This document shows positions 26,719-34,707 of a DNA stretch of 64,000 nucleotides, piece after piece. A program made the position numbers and the translations under genes. Under the pieces are notes generated by a model. The model saw only the letters and a list, made by a program, of their open reading frames with translations, ran no database searches and was not told the origin of the DNA. Position 1 is the first letter of the stretch; every line of letters begins with the position of its first letter. Source of the DNA: Thermosulfurimonas sp. F29 (GTDB lineage: Bacteria; Desulfobacterota; Thermodesulfobacteria; Thermodesulfobacteriales; Thermodesulfobacteriaceae); assembly GCF_019688735.1 (NCBI RefSeq), contig NZ_JAIFYA010000001.1:825861-889860 (forward strand). Reading direction: 5' to 3'.

Positions 26719-27419
26719 ATGATTTTATAAATTTATATTCTGTTAGAAAGGTTTATTCTGTGGTTGAATTATGGGGAAGATCCCATCGAATTATAAATAT
26801 ACTGGAACAGCTACTGGTAATACGGAAAGACTTTCAGAGATCGCTTATTAAAGAGGGTAAATCTACCAGGGCGGAAAAACTCAAGACCGATGACGGCGCG
26901 CTGTGGTTTTTGAAGTGGTATAAAGTTAAAGGAATTTTTAATTTTATTTTTTATCGTGTGGGTATGGCCCCCCCTTTTAGGGCTGTTTACAATGCTCGTT
27001 TGATTAGAGAAAAAGGCTTTCCGGTACTTGTACCGGAAGGGATCTGGCTTTTTCGGAGCCCCCTCTCCGAAGGGTTCTGGGGAGGGCTAATTTTTTCTTA
27101 TGTAGAAGATTTTGAAAAACTTCCTTTCTTGTGGGAAAAGGCTCGCAGAGATCCAAAATTTTTAGATGTCATTCTTTCCGATCTTATCATGCTTTTAGAA
27201 AGACTTCACGCGAGAGGAATTTACATCCGGGATACCAAGGCCAACAACTTTCTTTTACGCCCGGGTAAAGATCCCCTTCTTTTTGATCTCGATGCGGTAA
27301 AATTTTTTCCGGGGTGCGTTCCCGATAGGTTTCGGCGCAAAAATTTTAGAGTATTAATAAAAACTCTAAAACGAAAAAATATACCGGAAGAGTGGCTTCA
27401 ATCGTGGTTCGAAAGATAA
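26715..27419 (+). CDS. WaaP/KdkA-like lipopolysaccharide kinase family protein
   Basis: 234 residues of protein-kinase-like fold as used by core-oligosaccharide kinases. The catalytic loop is RGIYIRDTKANNFLL (Asp about 173, Asn about 178) with Arg where the usual His stands; the metal-binding loop is FDLDAVKF. ATG 26715 overlaps the previous stop (ATGA); an upstream GTG at 26703 is less likely. It would phosphorylate a sugar of the inner core or a lipid-linked saccharide on the cytoplasmic face. The substrate is not visible. Confidence 0.75.
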   Translation: MNDFINLYSVRKVYSVVELWGRSHRIINILEQLLVIRKDFQRSLIKEGKSTRAEKLKTDDGALWFLKWYKVKGIFNFIFYRVGMAPPFRAVYNARLIREKGFPVLVPEGIWLFRSPLSEGFWGGLIFSYVEDFEKLPFLWEKARRDPKFLDVILSDLIMLLERLHARGIYIRDTKANNFLLRPGKDPLLFDLDAVKFFPGCVPDRFRRKNFRVLIKTLKRKNIPEEWLQSWFER

Positions 27420-28879
27420 CACCGGAACAAACGCCGTTAAAATTCGAAGGACCTCCTGCCGGAGAAAGACCTCTTTATCTCTACCTGGATAAAGAACGGC
27501 GTTTTATTATCGTTTCGGATAATATACTTACTCTTTTCCGGCATCCGGAAGTAGATACACCCCTTGAGATCTCCCCGGAGGGTATCTCGTTTCTCCTTCA
27601 GAGCGGGGTAATTCCCACTCCCCGGACCATTTTTAAAAACTTGTTCGTACTTAATATTGGGGACTTTGCGGAAGTAAAAGCCGGAAAGAAAGGTCTTGAG
27701 ATCTTCTTCGGGCACGAATTTCTCTATCCCGCTTCCCGCAGAAATCCGGAAGTTATTCCGGACGAGAAACGATTACTTGAGCTTCTGGCGCAGGCGGTTC
27801 TAACGAGGCTTCAACCGGGAGCTCCGGTTTATCTCTTCCAGAGTTTGGGAAAAGATAGCAATACTATCGCTCTGGCTTTAGCTGAAGCCGGATTCAAAGA
27901 AGTTACCTGCCTTACGCTTTCTACGGGAGACCGTAAAGACGAAAGTGAAATAGCAGCTAAAATTGCCCGGAAACTCGGTTTTCCTCATCGCAAACTCCCT
28001 GTACCAGAGAAGATTTCTAAACGACATAAGGACGAAATAATTTTCTATTTCGAAAATATTCCTCTCCCATGTGTGGACGGTGTTTCCCTAGCCTATCCCC
28101 TCTATGCCACCCAGCTCGATTTTCGAGGAACAAATATTATTGATGGAAGTGGGAATGATATTTATATGGGCCATGTTCCCAGAAAAATAGAATATCAGCG
28201 TCAAAAAATTTATCCACATTTTCTTTTTCTGCGTTTGTTCGCCGAAAAACTCCCTACCGGAAATGCCTTTCAAAAGCTGGCCCGAACCAGGACGGAAATG
28301 GTAGGAGCTCTGGGCTTTTCTTACCGGGATGCACGGCGGATTTATCCCCTAGCCGAACCGGTTTTCCCGTTCTGGCAAGCGGAGGATCGGAAGCGCAGGG
28401 GCTGGGACTACTTCGATCTCAAAGCCGATGTATGGGGCCCCAATTTTGAGTTCGATCTCGTCATGCGCAAGGTCCGCAATTTTGCCGCGGTTTATAAAGC
28501 TCATCTCATTATGCCCTGGACCGATGCCGAAGTAGCCGCTTATGTAGCCAGCTTTCCAGAAAAGTATCTATATGATCGTAAAAATTTCAAAAACAAATTA
28601 TTTCTTCGGCAAATTTTGAAAAAATATCTCGGAATTGACAGCGATGCTCTGGGAAAGTATTCCTATGGATTTAATGCCTACCTATTTCTTCAGAAAATGT
28701 CTCCCGAAGCCGAGGAAGAAATTTTGAAATGTTCTCTTTGGAATCCTAAAGGAGTAAAAAAAGTTTTAGACCGGCTCTCCATTCTAGCCCGCCAGGGGAA
28801 CCGAATGGCCCGCAAGTTATGGGTAAGGCTTTATCTCCTTTCGGCCTGGTACAATTACAACCGTTACATCAAGCGCTGA
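27392..28879 (+). CDS. Asparagine-synthase-like (PP-loop) enzyme lacking the glutaminase cysteine
   Basis: 495 residues. C-terminal asparagine synthetase-type domain with PP-loop SLGKDS (151-156) and DGSGNDIYMGH, which fits the family's second ATP-site loop. The N-terminal 110 residues look like a worn glutaminase domain: the protein begins MASIVVRK, not MC, so no Ntn nucleophile is present. It may use ammonia or another amine to make an amide on a sugar acid. Start GTG 27392 is within the kinase gene. It converges on the next gene with an 11-base overlap. Confidence 0.75.
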   Translation: MASIVVRKITPEQTPLKFEGPPAGERPLYLYLDKERRFIIVSDNILTLFRHPEVDTPLEISPEGISFLLQSGVIPTPRTIFKNLFVLNIGDFAEVKAGKKGLEIFFGHEFLYPASRRNPEVIPDEKRLLELLAQAVLTRLQPGAPVYLFQSLGKDSNTIALALAEAGFKEVTCLTLSTGDRKDESEIAAKIARKLGFPHRKLPVPEKISKRHKDEIIFYFENIPLPCVDGVSLAYPLYATQLDFRGTNIIDGSGNDIYMGHVPRKIEYQRQKIYPHFLFLRLFAEKLPTGNAFQKLARTRTEMVGALGFSYRDARRIYPLAEPVFPFWQAEDRKRRGWDYFDLKADVWGPNFEFDLVMRKVRNFAAVYKAHLIMPWTDAEVAAYVASFPEKYLYDRKNFKNKLFLRQILKKYLGIDSDALGKYSYGFNAYLFLQKMSPEAEEEILKCSLWNPKGVKKVLDRLSILARQGNRMARKLWVRLYLLSAWYNYNRYIKR

Positions 28880-30005
28880 GGAGGTTTCGGACAATTTCCA
28901 CCGTGCGTTGTTTCAGAACTTCTGCGGAAAAGGCTTCTTCCAGTCGTTGGCGAGCTGCCGCCCCCAGCTTAGCTTTGTCTTCTTCGGTCAGGGAAAAGAC
29001 CTCGAACATAGCCTGAGCCAGTCTCTCGGGGTCGCCGGGTGGAAGAAGCCGGCCGAATTCAAGGGGGGTATCAAAGAGATCTGGAAGACCTTCAGCCTCG
29101 GTGGCTATGATCGGAAGCCCCGCGGCCATGGCCTCCATTACCGCCATTGGCATCCCCTCCCGAAAGGTGGGATAAACGAACACATCCAGCGTGCGGAGAA
29201 GGTAAGGGACTTCCTTCATGGGTACTCGTCCTAAAAACCGTACTCTTTCCACAAGATGCAGATTGTGGGCAAGCTCTCGAATCTCCGCCTCAAGGGGACC
29301 ATCTCCGGCGAGAATTAATGAGGCCTTTCCTCCTTGATCGAGAAAGAGGCGAAAGGCTCTCAAGAGCCCGGCATGATCTTTTTCCTTCCGGAACCGGGCC
29401 ACCATACCGAACAAAAACTCCCTCTCTGGGAATCCAAATCGCCTGCGAGCCTCTTTCTTGGAGACCGAAAGATCAAATTCGGAAACCTCTAACCCGGAAT
29501 AGAGAATGTCCACCTTTTCAGGGGAAACAAATCCGAGAGAAAGGACTTCTTCTTTTAGGTGGCGGCTGTTTACCAGTATCAGATCTACGAAAGGTTGTGC
29601 CAGGCGGAAAAAAAGACGCCTTCCCGGAGAGCGAAAGACATTTCCAATAACTAGATAAAAAATGATACGAAGTCGGGGTCGGTAAATCTTAAGGGGGATC
29701 AGATAACGCAGAAGTCGAATCCTCTGGGTAAGAATCACCCGAATATCCTCCTCTTGTATCATCCGCATGAGCCGATAAAAGGCCTTCGTGGAAAAACTTC
29801 GGAAAACCCTATCTCTAGAGAATTTTAAAGAACGAAAAAAATTAGCGTGTCCTTTAAGCTCTAGGTAACAGCCCGAAGGATCGCCAGAGAGAAAAATTAC
29901 CCGAGGCTCGAAACCGGCCTCTTTGAGGGCCTGGAGCTGGAGGTGATGTCTTCGATTACCCTTGGCCGGGCTATCCAGAAGAAGTGCTACTCGCCCGCGC
30001 GGCAT
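28869..30005 (-). CDS. GT4 glycosyltransferase
   Basis: 378 residues, complete GT-B enzyme. N-terminal acceptor domain with RRHHLQLQALKEAGFEPRV; linker LYSGLEVSEFDL; donor domain with MVARFRKEKDHAGLLRAF, LILAGDGPLEAEI, VYPTFREGMPMAVMEAMAAG and EAEGLPDLF. The E-x7-E motif is intact. Uses a nucleotide sugar on the cytoplasmic face. It overlaps the ligase-like gene upstream by 35 bases, so they are translated together. Confidence 0.92.
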   Translation of the reverse strand: MPRGRVALLLDSPAKGNRRHHLQLQALKEAGFEPRVIFLSGDPSGCYLELKGHANFFRSLKFSRDRVFRSFSTKAFYRLMRMIQEEDIRVILTQRIRLLRYLIPLKIYRPRLRIIFYLVIGNVFRSPGRRLFFRLAQPFVDLILVNSRHLKEEVLSLGFVSPEKVDILYSGLEVSEFDLSVSKKEARRRFGFPEREFLFGMVARFRKEKDHAGLLRAFRLFLDQGGKASLILAGDGPLEAEIRELAHNLHLVERVRFLGRVPMKEVPYLLRTLDVFVYPTFREGMPMAVMEAMAAGLPIIATEAEGLPDLFDTPLEFGRLLPPGDPERLAQAMFEVFSLTEEDKAKLGAAARQRLEEAFSAEVLKQRTVEIVRNLLSA

Positions 30006-31239
30006 ATCCCCACACCAACCCGCTCCCGATCCAGAAAGGGGTAAAGCGGGTGAGTTCTTCTAATCCTTCAAAGCAGCTCATTACTAAAAAAGCAATCAAG
30101 AAGGCAAAAAGCGCTGTACCCAAGTGATGTTTAATTTGTACCAATTTTAGAGCTTTACGGAGAGTCCAGAAATAAAAAATAACTAATGGTATTACAGCCT
30201 GTATCCCTGCCTGAAGCCACAAATTTAAGAAAAGATTGTGGGCATGTTCTAAATTTAGAGCTTTGCGATTCAATTCTCGTAGAACTCTTTTTTGAACCCT
30301 GCGGGCTAATCCTGTTCCTCGAAATGGATGGCTTAGGGCTTCTTTAAAGTATAAAGGCCAAATGTAAAATCTTTGTCCTAACGAACCTGCTTGAGGCCAG
30401 TTTTCATATCGTGAGCTAAGCAAGAGAAAAATTTTATCGCTACGAATAAAAATACTTCGTCCATAATAAGAAAATGAGATAACAACTATTAAAGTCGTTA
30501 TTAAAATGGTTAAATATAGAATGTAATTCGAGAATTTACGAGAAGGGTGATATAAAGCTACTAAAAAGGAGCCCAGAATTATTCCTAATATAGCTGCTCT
30601 TCGTCCAAACCATAAAATAAAAGCAAAATCCATAAAAGATACTATCAAAGATAAGTACCTCTTAAAACCTTTAAAGTTAATTCCGAGGCTTACAAAATAG
30701 AAAAAACACAAAACAAATACAGTAGATGTAGAAACAAGGCCTTTTAGTAAATTGGGGCCAATAAAATTTATGCCTATTGTAAACAAACACTTCCACTTTA
30801 AAGAGCATATTTTTAAGGATTTTACTAAACAAAATAGACATACAAACAGATTGATGATTAGTGGAATTATCCAAATTGCATCTAGAATTATAAAAGAAGA
30901 AAAACGACTAATTAATCCATAAATTAAGAAAAAGAGAGATATGTGAAAAAAATAATTCAATAAAAACGCATCTAGAGAGGCTTCTGGATATGGGCTGTAT
31001 GCTACGGCAATAAGTAGGGCTAACAGAAAAATTGTTTGCAAAAACACTAATTTTTTATCAGAATAAAGTATAGATTTAATCTCGGAATAGAATAATAAAA
31101 AAGAAAGAAGTAAGGCTATATGTCCACCATAAAGAAGGCCTCTGGTATGTTTAAAAAAAAGAGAAATCCATAAAGAAGAGTATCCTAAAACGAAGAAAAA
31201 TAGGGCAAAAAATTTCCTAAACTCAAACCTGAGCAGCAT
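29971..31239 (-). CDS. O-antigen ligase / polymerase-like membrane protein (AT-rich)
   Basis: 422 residues, about eleven to twelve membrane helices, with a large periplasmic loop (about 270-345) holding LNLEHAHNLFLNLWLQAG, the H-x-x-N pattern of the WaaL/Wzy superfamily, and GQRFYIWPLYFKEALSHPFRGTG before it. It would join or polymerise undecaprenyl-linked glycans in the periplasm. Very AT-rich compared with the GT2 gene, where composition changes sharply at 31.24 kb, so transfer is likely. Ligase or polymerase cannot be told by sequence. Confidence 0.85.
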   Translation of the reverse strand: MLLRFEFRKFFALFFFVLGYSSLWISLFFKHTRGLLYGGHIALLLSFLLFYSEIKSILYSDKKLVFLQTIFLLALLIAVAYSPYPEASLDAFLLNYFFHISLFFLIYGLISRFSSFIILDAIWIIPLIINLFVCLFCLVKSLKICSLKWKCLFTIGINFIGPNLLKGLVSTSTVFVLCFFYFVSLGINFKGFKRYLSLIVSFMDFAFILWFGRRAAILGIILGSFLVALYHPSRKFSNYILYLTILITTLIVVISFSYYGRSIFIRSDKIFLLLSSRYENWPQAGSLGQRFYIWPLYFKEALSHPFRGTGLARRVQKRVLRELNRKALNLEHAHNLFLNLWLQAGIQAVIPLVIFYFWTLRKALKLVQIKHHLGTALFAFLIAFLVMSCFEGLEELTRFTPFWIGSGLVWGYAARASSTSSG

Positions 31240-32125
31240 GTATTACTTCCTGGACTACAAAAACGCCTCTTTCCTGGGCCTGGTTAAAGCGGTGTAGGTT
31301 ACGGTAAATAAGAAAGGCCAGGGCCGCCAAGACCAAAAAGGCCAACGAAAACCACGGTCGGAAGTTCGGAAAGACCAGGTATGTCGCCGGGGAAAGAACG
31401 GCTAGAATCAGAAAACTCAGAAATAACCGTCTCTCCTTGGCCGGGCGATTCCCCAACACAAACCGGATGGTGAGGAGTTCGCGCAGGACCTCGAAGGTGC
31501 GTTTCAGGCCGTAATGACTGCGCCCGAAACGGCGGGGGCGGTCCACGATCCGCACCTCGGCCACCTCGTGGTTCTTCACCCCGAAGACCGCCGGGATGAA
31601 CCGGTGAAAACCGTGGGGAATCTGCACCCTCTTCACCACCTCCGCCCGGTAAACCTTGAGGCTGCACCCGTTGTCGTGCACCCGCACCCCGGTGATGAGC
31701 CCGATGATCCGGTTGGCAATCCAGGAGGGAATACGCCGGGTAAAAAGGGGTTCCTTTCGCTTCATGCGCCAGCCGGAGACCACGGCGTAGCCCCCTTCAC
31801 GGAGCCTGCGGATCATCTCCGGAAGATAGGCCGGATCGTTCTGGCCGTCGCCGTCCATGCTGGCCACGATTTCACCCCGGGCATGAAAAAAACCCGCCGT
31901 AAGGGCCGCGGCCTCGCCCCGGTTGCGATCCATCTCAAGGATCCGCACCCGGGGATCCCCCATTTTTAGCCTCCGCAGGACCTCCCCCGTCCCGTCGGTG
32001 CTTCCGTCGTTCACGAAGATGATCTCGAACTCCTCCCCCAGGGGCTCAAGCGCCGCCACTATCTCCCGATAAAGGGGCTCTATGTTCTTTTCCTCGTTGT
32101 GAACGGGAATCACCACGGAGATCAT
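31223..32125 (-). CDS. GT2 glycosyltransferase, polyprenyl-phosphate sugar synthase-like (DPM1/ArnC type)
   Basis: 300 residues. GT-A catalytic domain with PVHNEEKNIEPLYREI, FVNDGSTDGTGEVL, the DxD-type site SMDGDGQNDPAYL and VSGWRMKRKEPLFTR, then two C-terminal membrane helices (about 215-275). Enzymes of this shape load a sugar onto undecaprenyl phosphate, the donor that GT39/ArnT-type enzymes use, and four such enzymes are in this window. ATG 32125 overlaps the upstream stop (ATGA); the longer reading upstream is not needed. Confidence 0.9.
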   Translation of the reverse strand: MISVVIPVHNEEKNIEPLYREIVAALEPLGEEFEIIFVNDGSTDGTGEVLRRLKMGDPRVRILEMDRNRGEAAALTAGFFHARGEIVASMDGDGQNDPAYLPEMIRRLREGGYAVVSGWRMKRKEPLFTRRIPSWIANRIIGLITGVRVHDNGCSLKVYRAEVVKRVQIPHGFHRFIPAVFGVKNHEVAEVRIVDRPRRFGRSHYGLKRTFEVLRELLTIRFVLGNRPAKERRLFLSFLILAVLSPATYLVFPNFRPWFSLAFLVLAALAFLIYRNLHRFNQAQERGVFVVQEVIHAAQV

Positions 32126-32505
32126 TTGAGCATGTGTTTTTTCACCTTGCGGACGCTGTAAACATCCTCCTTTTCGAAATCCAGCACCAGACGCCACTTC
32201 TGAAGGGTGGAAGCCCCGATGACCACCTCCTCAGTGGCCACCTCGTCGGGAAGAACCAGGAATTCGTCGGACAGACGATCCCCGTTGAGGTAAAAATCCA
32301 GCCGGACGGCCTCCCGGGCTTCGATTATTCTTCCCGCCTCCGCGGTTTCAAACCGATAAGGTCTGGGAAGGACCTCCACCAGGCCAAGGCGTTCCGCAAG
32401 CCCCCGTCTTATGAAGGACATGCTGGCTCCGGAGTCAAACAGGACCTCCACCTCGGCCTCACCCTTCGAACCCTCGAGTCGTACCCTCTTTACTATTACG
32501 CCCAT
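32122..32505 (-). CDS. Retropepsin-like single-domain aspartic protease family protein
   Basis: 127 residues, cytoplasmic. The catalytic-type motif FDSGASMSFI (about 23-32) and a C-terminal hydrophobic-Gly segment EVVIGASTLQKWRLVLD fit the clan AA retropepsin-like fold, which acts as a homodimer. Such small proteins occur widely in bacteria, mostly without a known target. It sits between a sugar aminotransferase and a GT2 gene with an ATGA link downstream. Proteolytic activity is not proven. Confidence 0.8.
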   Translation of the reverse strand: MGVIVKRVRLEGSKGEAEVEVLFDSGASMSFIRRGLAERLGLVEVLPRPYRFETAEAGRIIEAREAVRLDFYLNGDRLSDEFLVLPDEVATEEVVIGASTLQKWRLVLDFEKEDVYSVRKVKKHMLK

Positions 32506-32513
32506 ATTTTCAA

Positions 32514-33632
32514 TTATACTCCGAAAAACTCCCTTACGGCTGCGATTACCTCCCGGATCTCGGCCTCGGTCATCTCCGGGAACATGGGAAGGGCAAGCCC
32601 CTCCCCGCAGAGCCTTTCGGCCACCGGAAAGGTCCCCCGGGGAAGTTCGGGGAATCCGGCCGCACGCCAGGCCGGCTGAAGGTGAAGCGGTACCGGATAA
32701 TAAATCCCGGTGCCGATTCCCCGTTCCTTCAGGTAGGCCTGGAGTTCATTCCGACGGGGAGTGAAGATTACGAAGCGGTGGTATACGCTCACCCGATCCG
32801 CCCCGTCCCCCGGCGGGAGACGCAGATCCGGAAGCCCCGAAAGCTCCCGCCGGTAGATCTCCGCGATCTCTCGCCGGCGGGCGTTTTTCTCCGAAAGGCG
32901 CCGGAGTCTTGCCCGCAGGACCACCGCCTGAAGCTCGTCGAGACGACTGTTAAACCCGTAAAATTCGTGTTCGTTCTTGCGGACCTGACCGTGCACCCGA
33001 AGGTAACGCAGACGATGGGCCACCTCCTCGTCGTCCGTTAGCACGAATCCGGCATCCCCCAGGGCGTTCAGGTTCTTTACCGGCCCGCAGCTGAAACATC
33101 CCACCTTCCCGAAGGTGCCCACCTTGCGACCGCGGTATTCCGCCCCGTGGGCATGAGAGGCGTCCTCGATGAGGACGAGACCGTGACGACGACAGATCTC
33201 CGAAAGTTCCCCGATGTGGGCCGGGTGGCCGTACATGTGAACCACGATGAGGGCCTTGGTTCGGGGACCTATGGCTCGCTCCACCGCCGCCGGATCCGGC
33301 CCGAAAAACTCCTCCTCGGCCTCCACCAGCACCGGACGGGCCCCGGCCCAGACCACGGCCTCCACATCGGCCACGAAACCGTTGGCCTGGATAAGGACCT
33401 CATCTCCGGGGCCAATTCCGCAGGCGATGAGCGCTAGCCACAGGGCCGCCGTGCCGGAACCCACTCCGAAGGCAAAGCGGGCCCCGAAAAACCTCGCCAC
33501 CTCCTCCTCGAAGGCCCGAAGATTCTCCCCGTTTAGGAGCCGCATGCTCTCCGTGACCTTCCGCCAGCCGGCCTCAACCTCCTCCCGAATCTCCGGCCAG
33601 TCCCGCCTCAAGTCCAGCAAAGGTACGGACAT
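32514..33632 (-). CDS. DegT/DnrJ/EryC1/StrS-family sugar aminotransferase
   Basis: 372 residues of PLP fold type I. The PLP lysine is K186 in SCGPVKNLNALGDAGF; VGSGTAALWLAL (57-68) and EDASHAHGAEYRG (156-168) are the other cofactor and substrate regions. It would put an amino group on a keto-nucleotide sugar. Its partner is likely the Gfo/Idh oxidoreductase just upstream, which can supply the keto sugar. No acetyltransferase is seen nearby. Confidence 0.93.
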   Translation of the reverse strand: MSVPLLDLRRDWPEIREEVEAGWRKVTESMRLLNGENLRAFEEEVARFFGARFAFGVGSGTAALWLALIACGIGPGDEVLIQANGFVADVEAVVWAGARPVLVEAEEEFFGPDPAAVERAIGPRTKALIVVHMYGHPAHIGELSEICRRHGLVLIEDASHAHGAEYRGRKVGTFGKVGCFSCGPVKNLNALGDAGFVLTDDEEVAHRLRYLRVHGQVRKNEHEFYGFNSRLDELQAVVLRARLRRLSEKNARRREIAEIYRRELSGLPDLRLPPGDGADRVSVYHRFVIFTPRRNELQAYLKERGIGTGIYYPVPLHLQPAWRAAGFPELPRGTFPVAERLCGEGLALPMFPEMTEAEIREVIAAVREFFGV

Positions 33633-33636
33633 CTCC

Positions 33637-34707
33637 TCAAACTCCTTTTCCCAGACGGGATTTTTCAGGGGTGAAGGGGAAACGCACCGGCTCCCCCCGT
33701 TCGGCGGACTCGTAAAGGGCCTGGATCAATTCCAGGGAAGCCAGGGCCTCCCGTCCCAGACAGAGACGAGGATCCGGGGGTTCTCCCGAAAAATAGCGCA
33801 GGGCCGCCCGGAGACATTCCCGGTGGGCGAAGCCCAGGGGATCCTCGGGATTGCGGCGATGGGCCTCCACCTCCTCGCCGGGAGGGCCTCCGTTCTCGAA
33901 GGCGAGATGCGTGAGCTCGTTCATGGCAAATCCCCCGAGCCGGGCCGAGCCCTTTTCCCCCAGAAGGACCAGTTCCGCTCCCAGATCCCGGGGACGGGCA
34001 CAGGTGGTGGCCTCGATGGTCCCCAGGGCCCCATTCTTAAACCGTATGGTCCCCACCAGAAGATCCTCGGCCTCCAGGCGATTGAGACGGGTGGCCATTT
34101 CGGCGTAAACGCTTTCCACCTCCCCGCCGAGCCAGCGCAGCATGTCCACATGATGGGCTCCCTGCTGGGCGAGAGCCCCGCCGTCAAGGGCCCAGGTCCC
34201 CCTCCAGGCCGCGCTGTCGTAATAGTCCTGCCGGCGACACCAGTAAAATCGGGCCGAAAAGAGAACCGGTTTTCCGAATAGCCCGGAAAGCAAAGCCTCA
34301 CGCACCAGCTTTACCGGAAGATTGAAGCGATTCTGGTAGACCGTAACCAGTTTCAACCCCAGGGCCTCGGCGGTGTCCACCATTTCCCGGGCCTCGTCGA
34401 GAAGAAGGGCGATGGGTTTTTCAAGAAGCACATGCTTGCGGTACTCCCGCATCACCGGAAGGGCCACCCGGGCGTGAAGCCCCGAGGGAACCGCTATGTC
34501 CACCACCTCAATTTCGGGATGACGCTCGAGCATCTCCCGCCAGTCCGTATACCAGGCCGAGCGGAGATCCTCCGCAAAGTCCCGGGCCTTGTCCGGATTG
34601 AGGTCCGAGACCGCCACCACCCTCACCCCCGGCATCTCCCGGAATAGACGCCGGTGCCTGCTGGCGGCCTTGCCGCAGCCTATAAGGGCCAGTCTTACCT
34701 CTTTCAT
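33637..34707 (-). CDS. Gfo/Idh/MocA-family oxidoreductase
   Basis: 356 residues. Rossmann NAD(P) motif LALIGCGKAASRH near the N-terminus, then the family's EKP motif (HVLLEKPIALLLDEA) and a C-terminal catalytic sheet domain with GGALAQQGAHHVDMLRWLGG. It probably oxidises a nucleotide sugar to the keto form used by the adjacent aminotransferase, as in WlbA/WlbC-type pathways; the sugar is unknown. ATG 34707 gives MKEVRLALIGCG and overlaps the upstream stop (ATGA), so the longer reading was dropped. Confidence 0.92.
   Translation of the reverse strand: MKEVRLALIGCGKAASRHRRLFREMPGVRVVAVSDLNPDKARDFAEDLRSAWYTDWREMLERHPEIEVVDIAVPSGLHARVALPVMREYRKHVLLEKPIALLLDEAREMVDTAEALGLKLVTVYQNRFNLPVKLVREALLSGLFGKPVLFSARFYWCRRQDYYDSAAWRGTWALDGGALAQQGAHHVDMLRWLGGEVESVYAEMATRLNRLEAEDLLVGTIRFKNGALGTIEATTCARPRDLGAELVLLGEKGSARLGGFAMNELTHLAFENGGPPGEEVEAHRRNPEDPLGFAHRECLRAALRYFSGEPPDPRLCLGREALASLELIQALYESAERGEPVRFPFTPEKSRLGKGV

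Noticed and set aside
22363..31240. Insertion sequence or integrase at the edges of the AT-rich blocks
   Set aside because: I found no transposase, terminal inverted repeats or integrase; homologous recombination explains the edges better.
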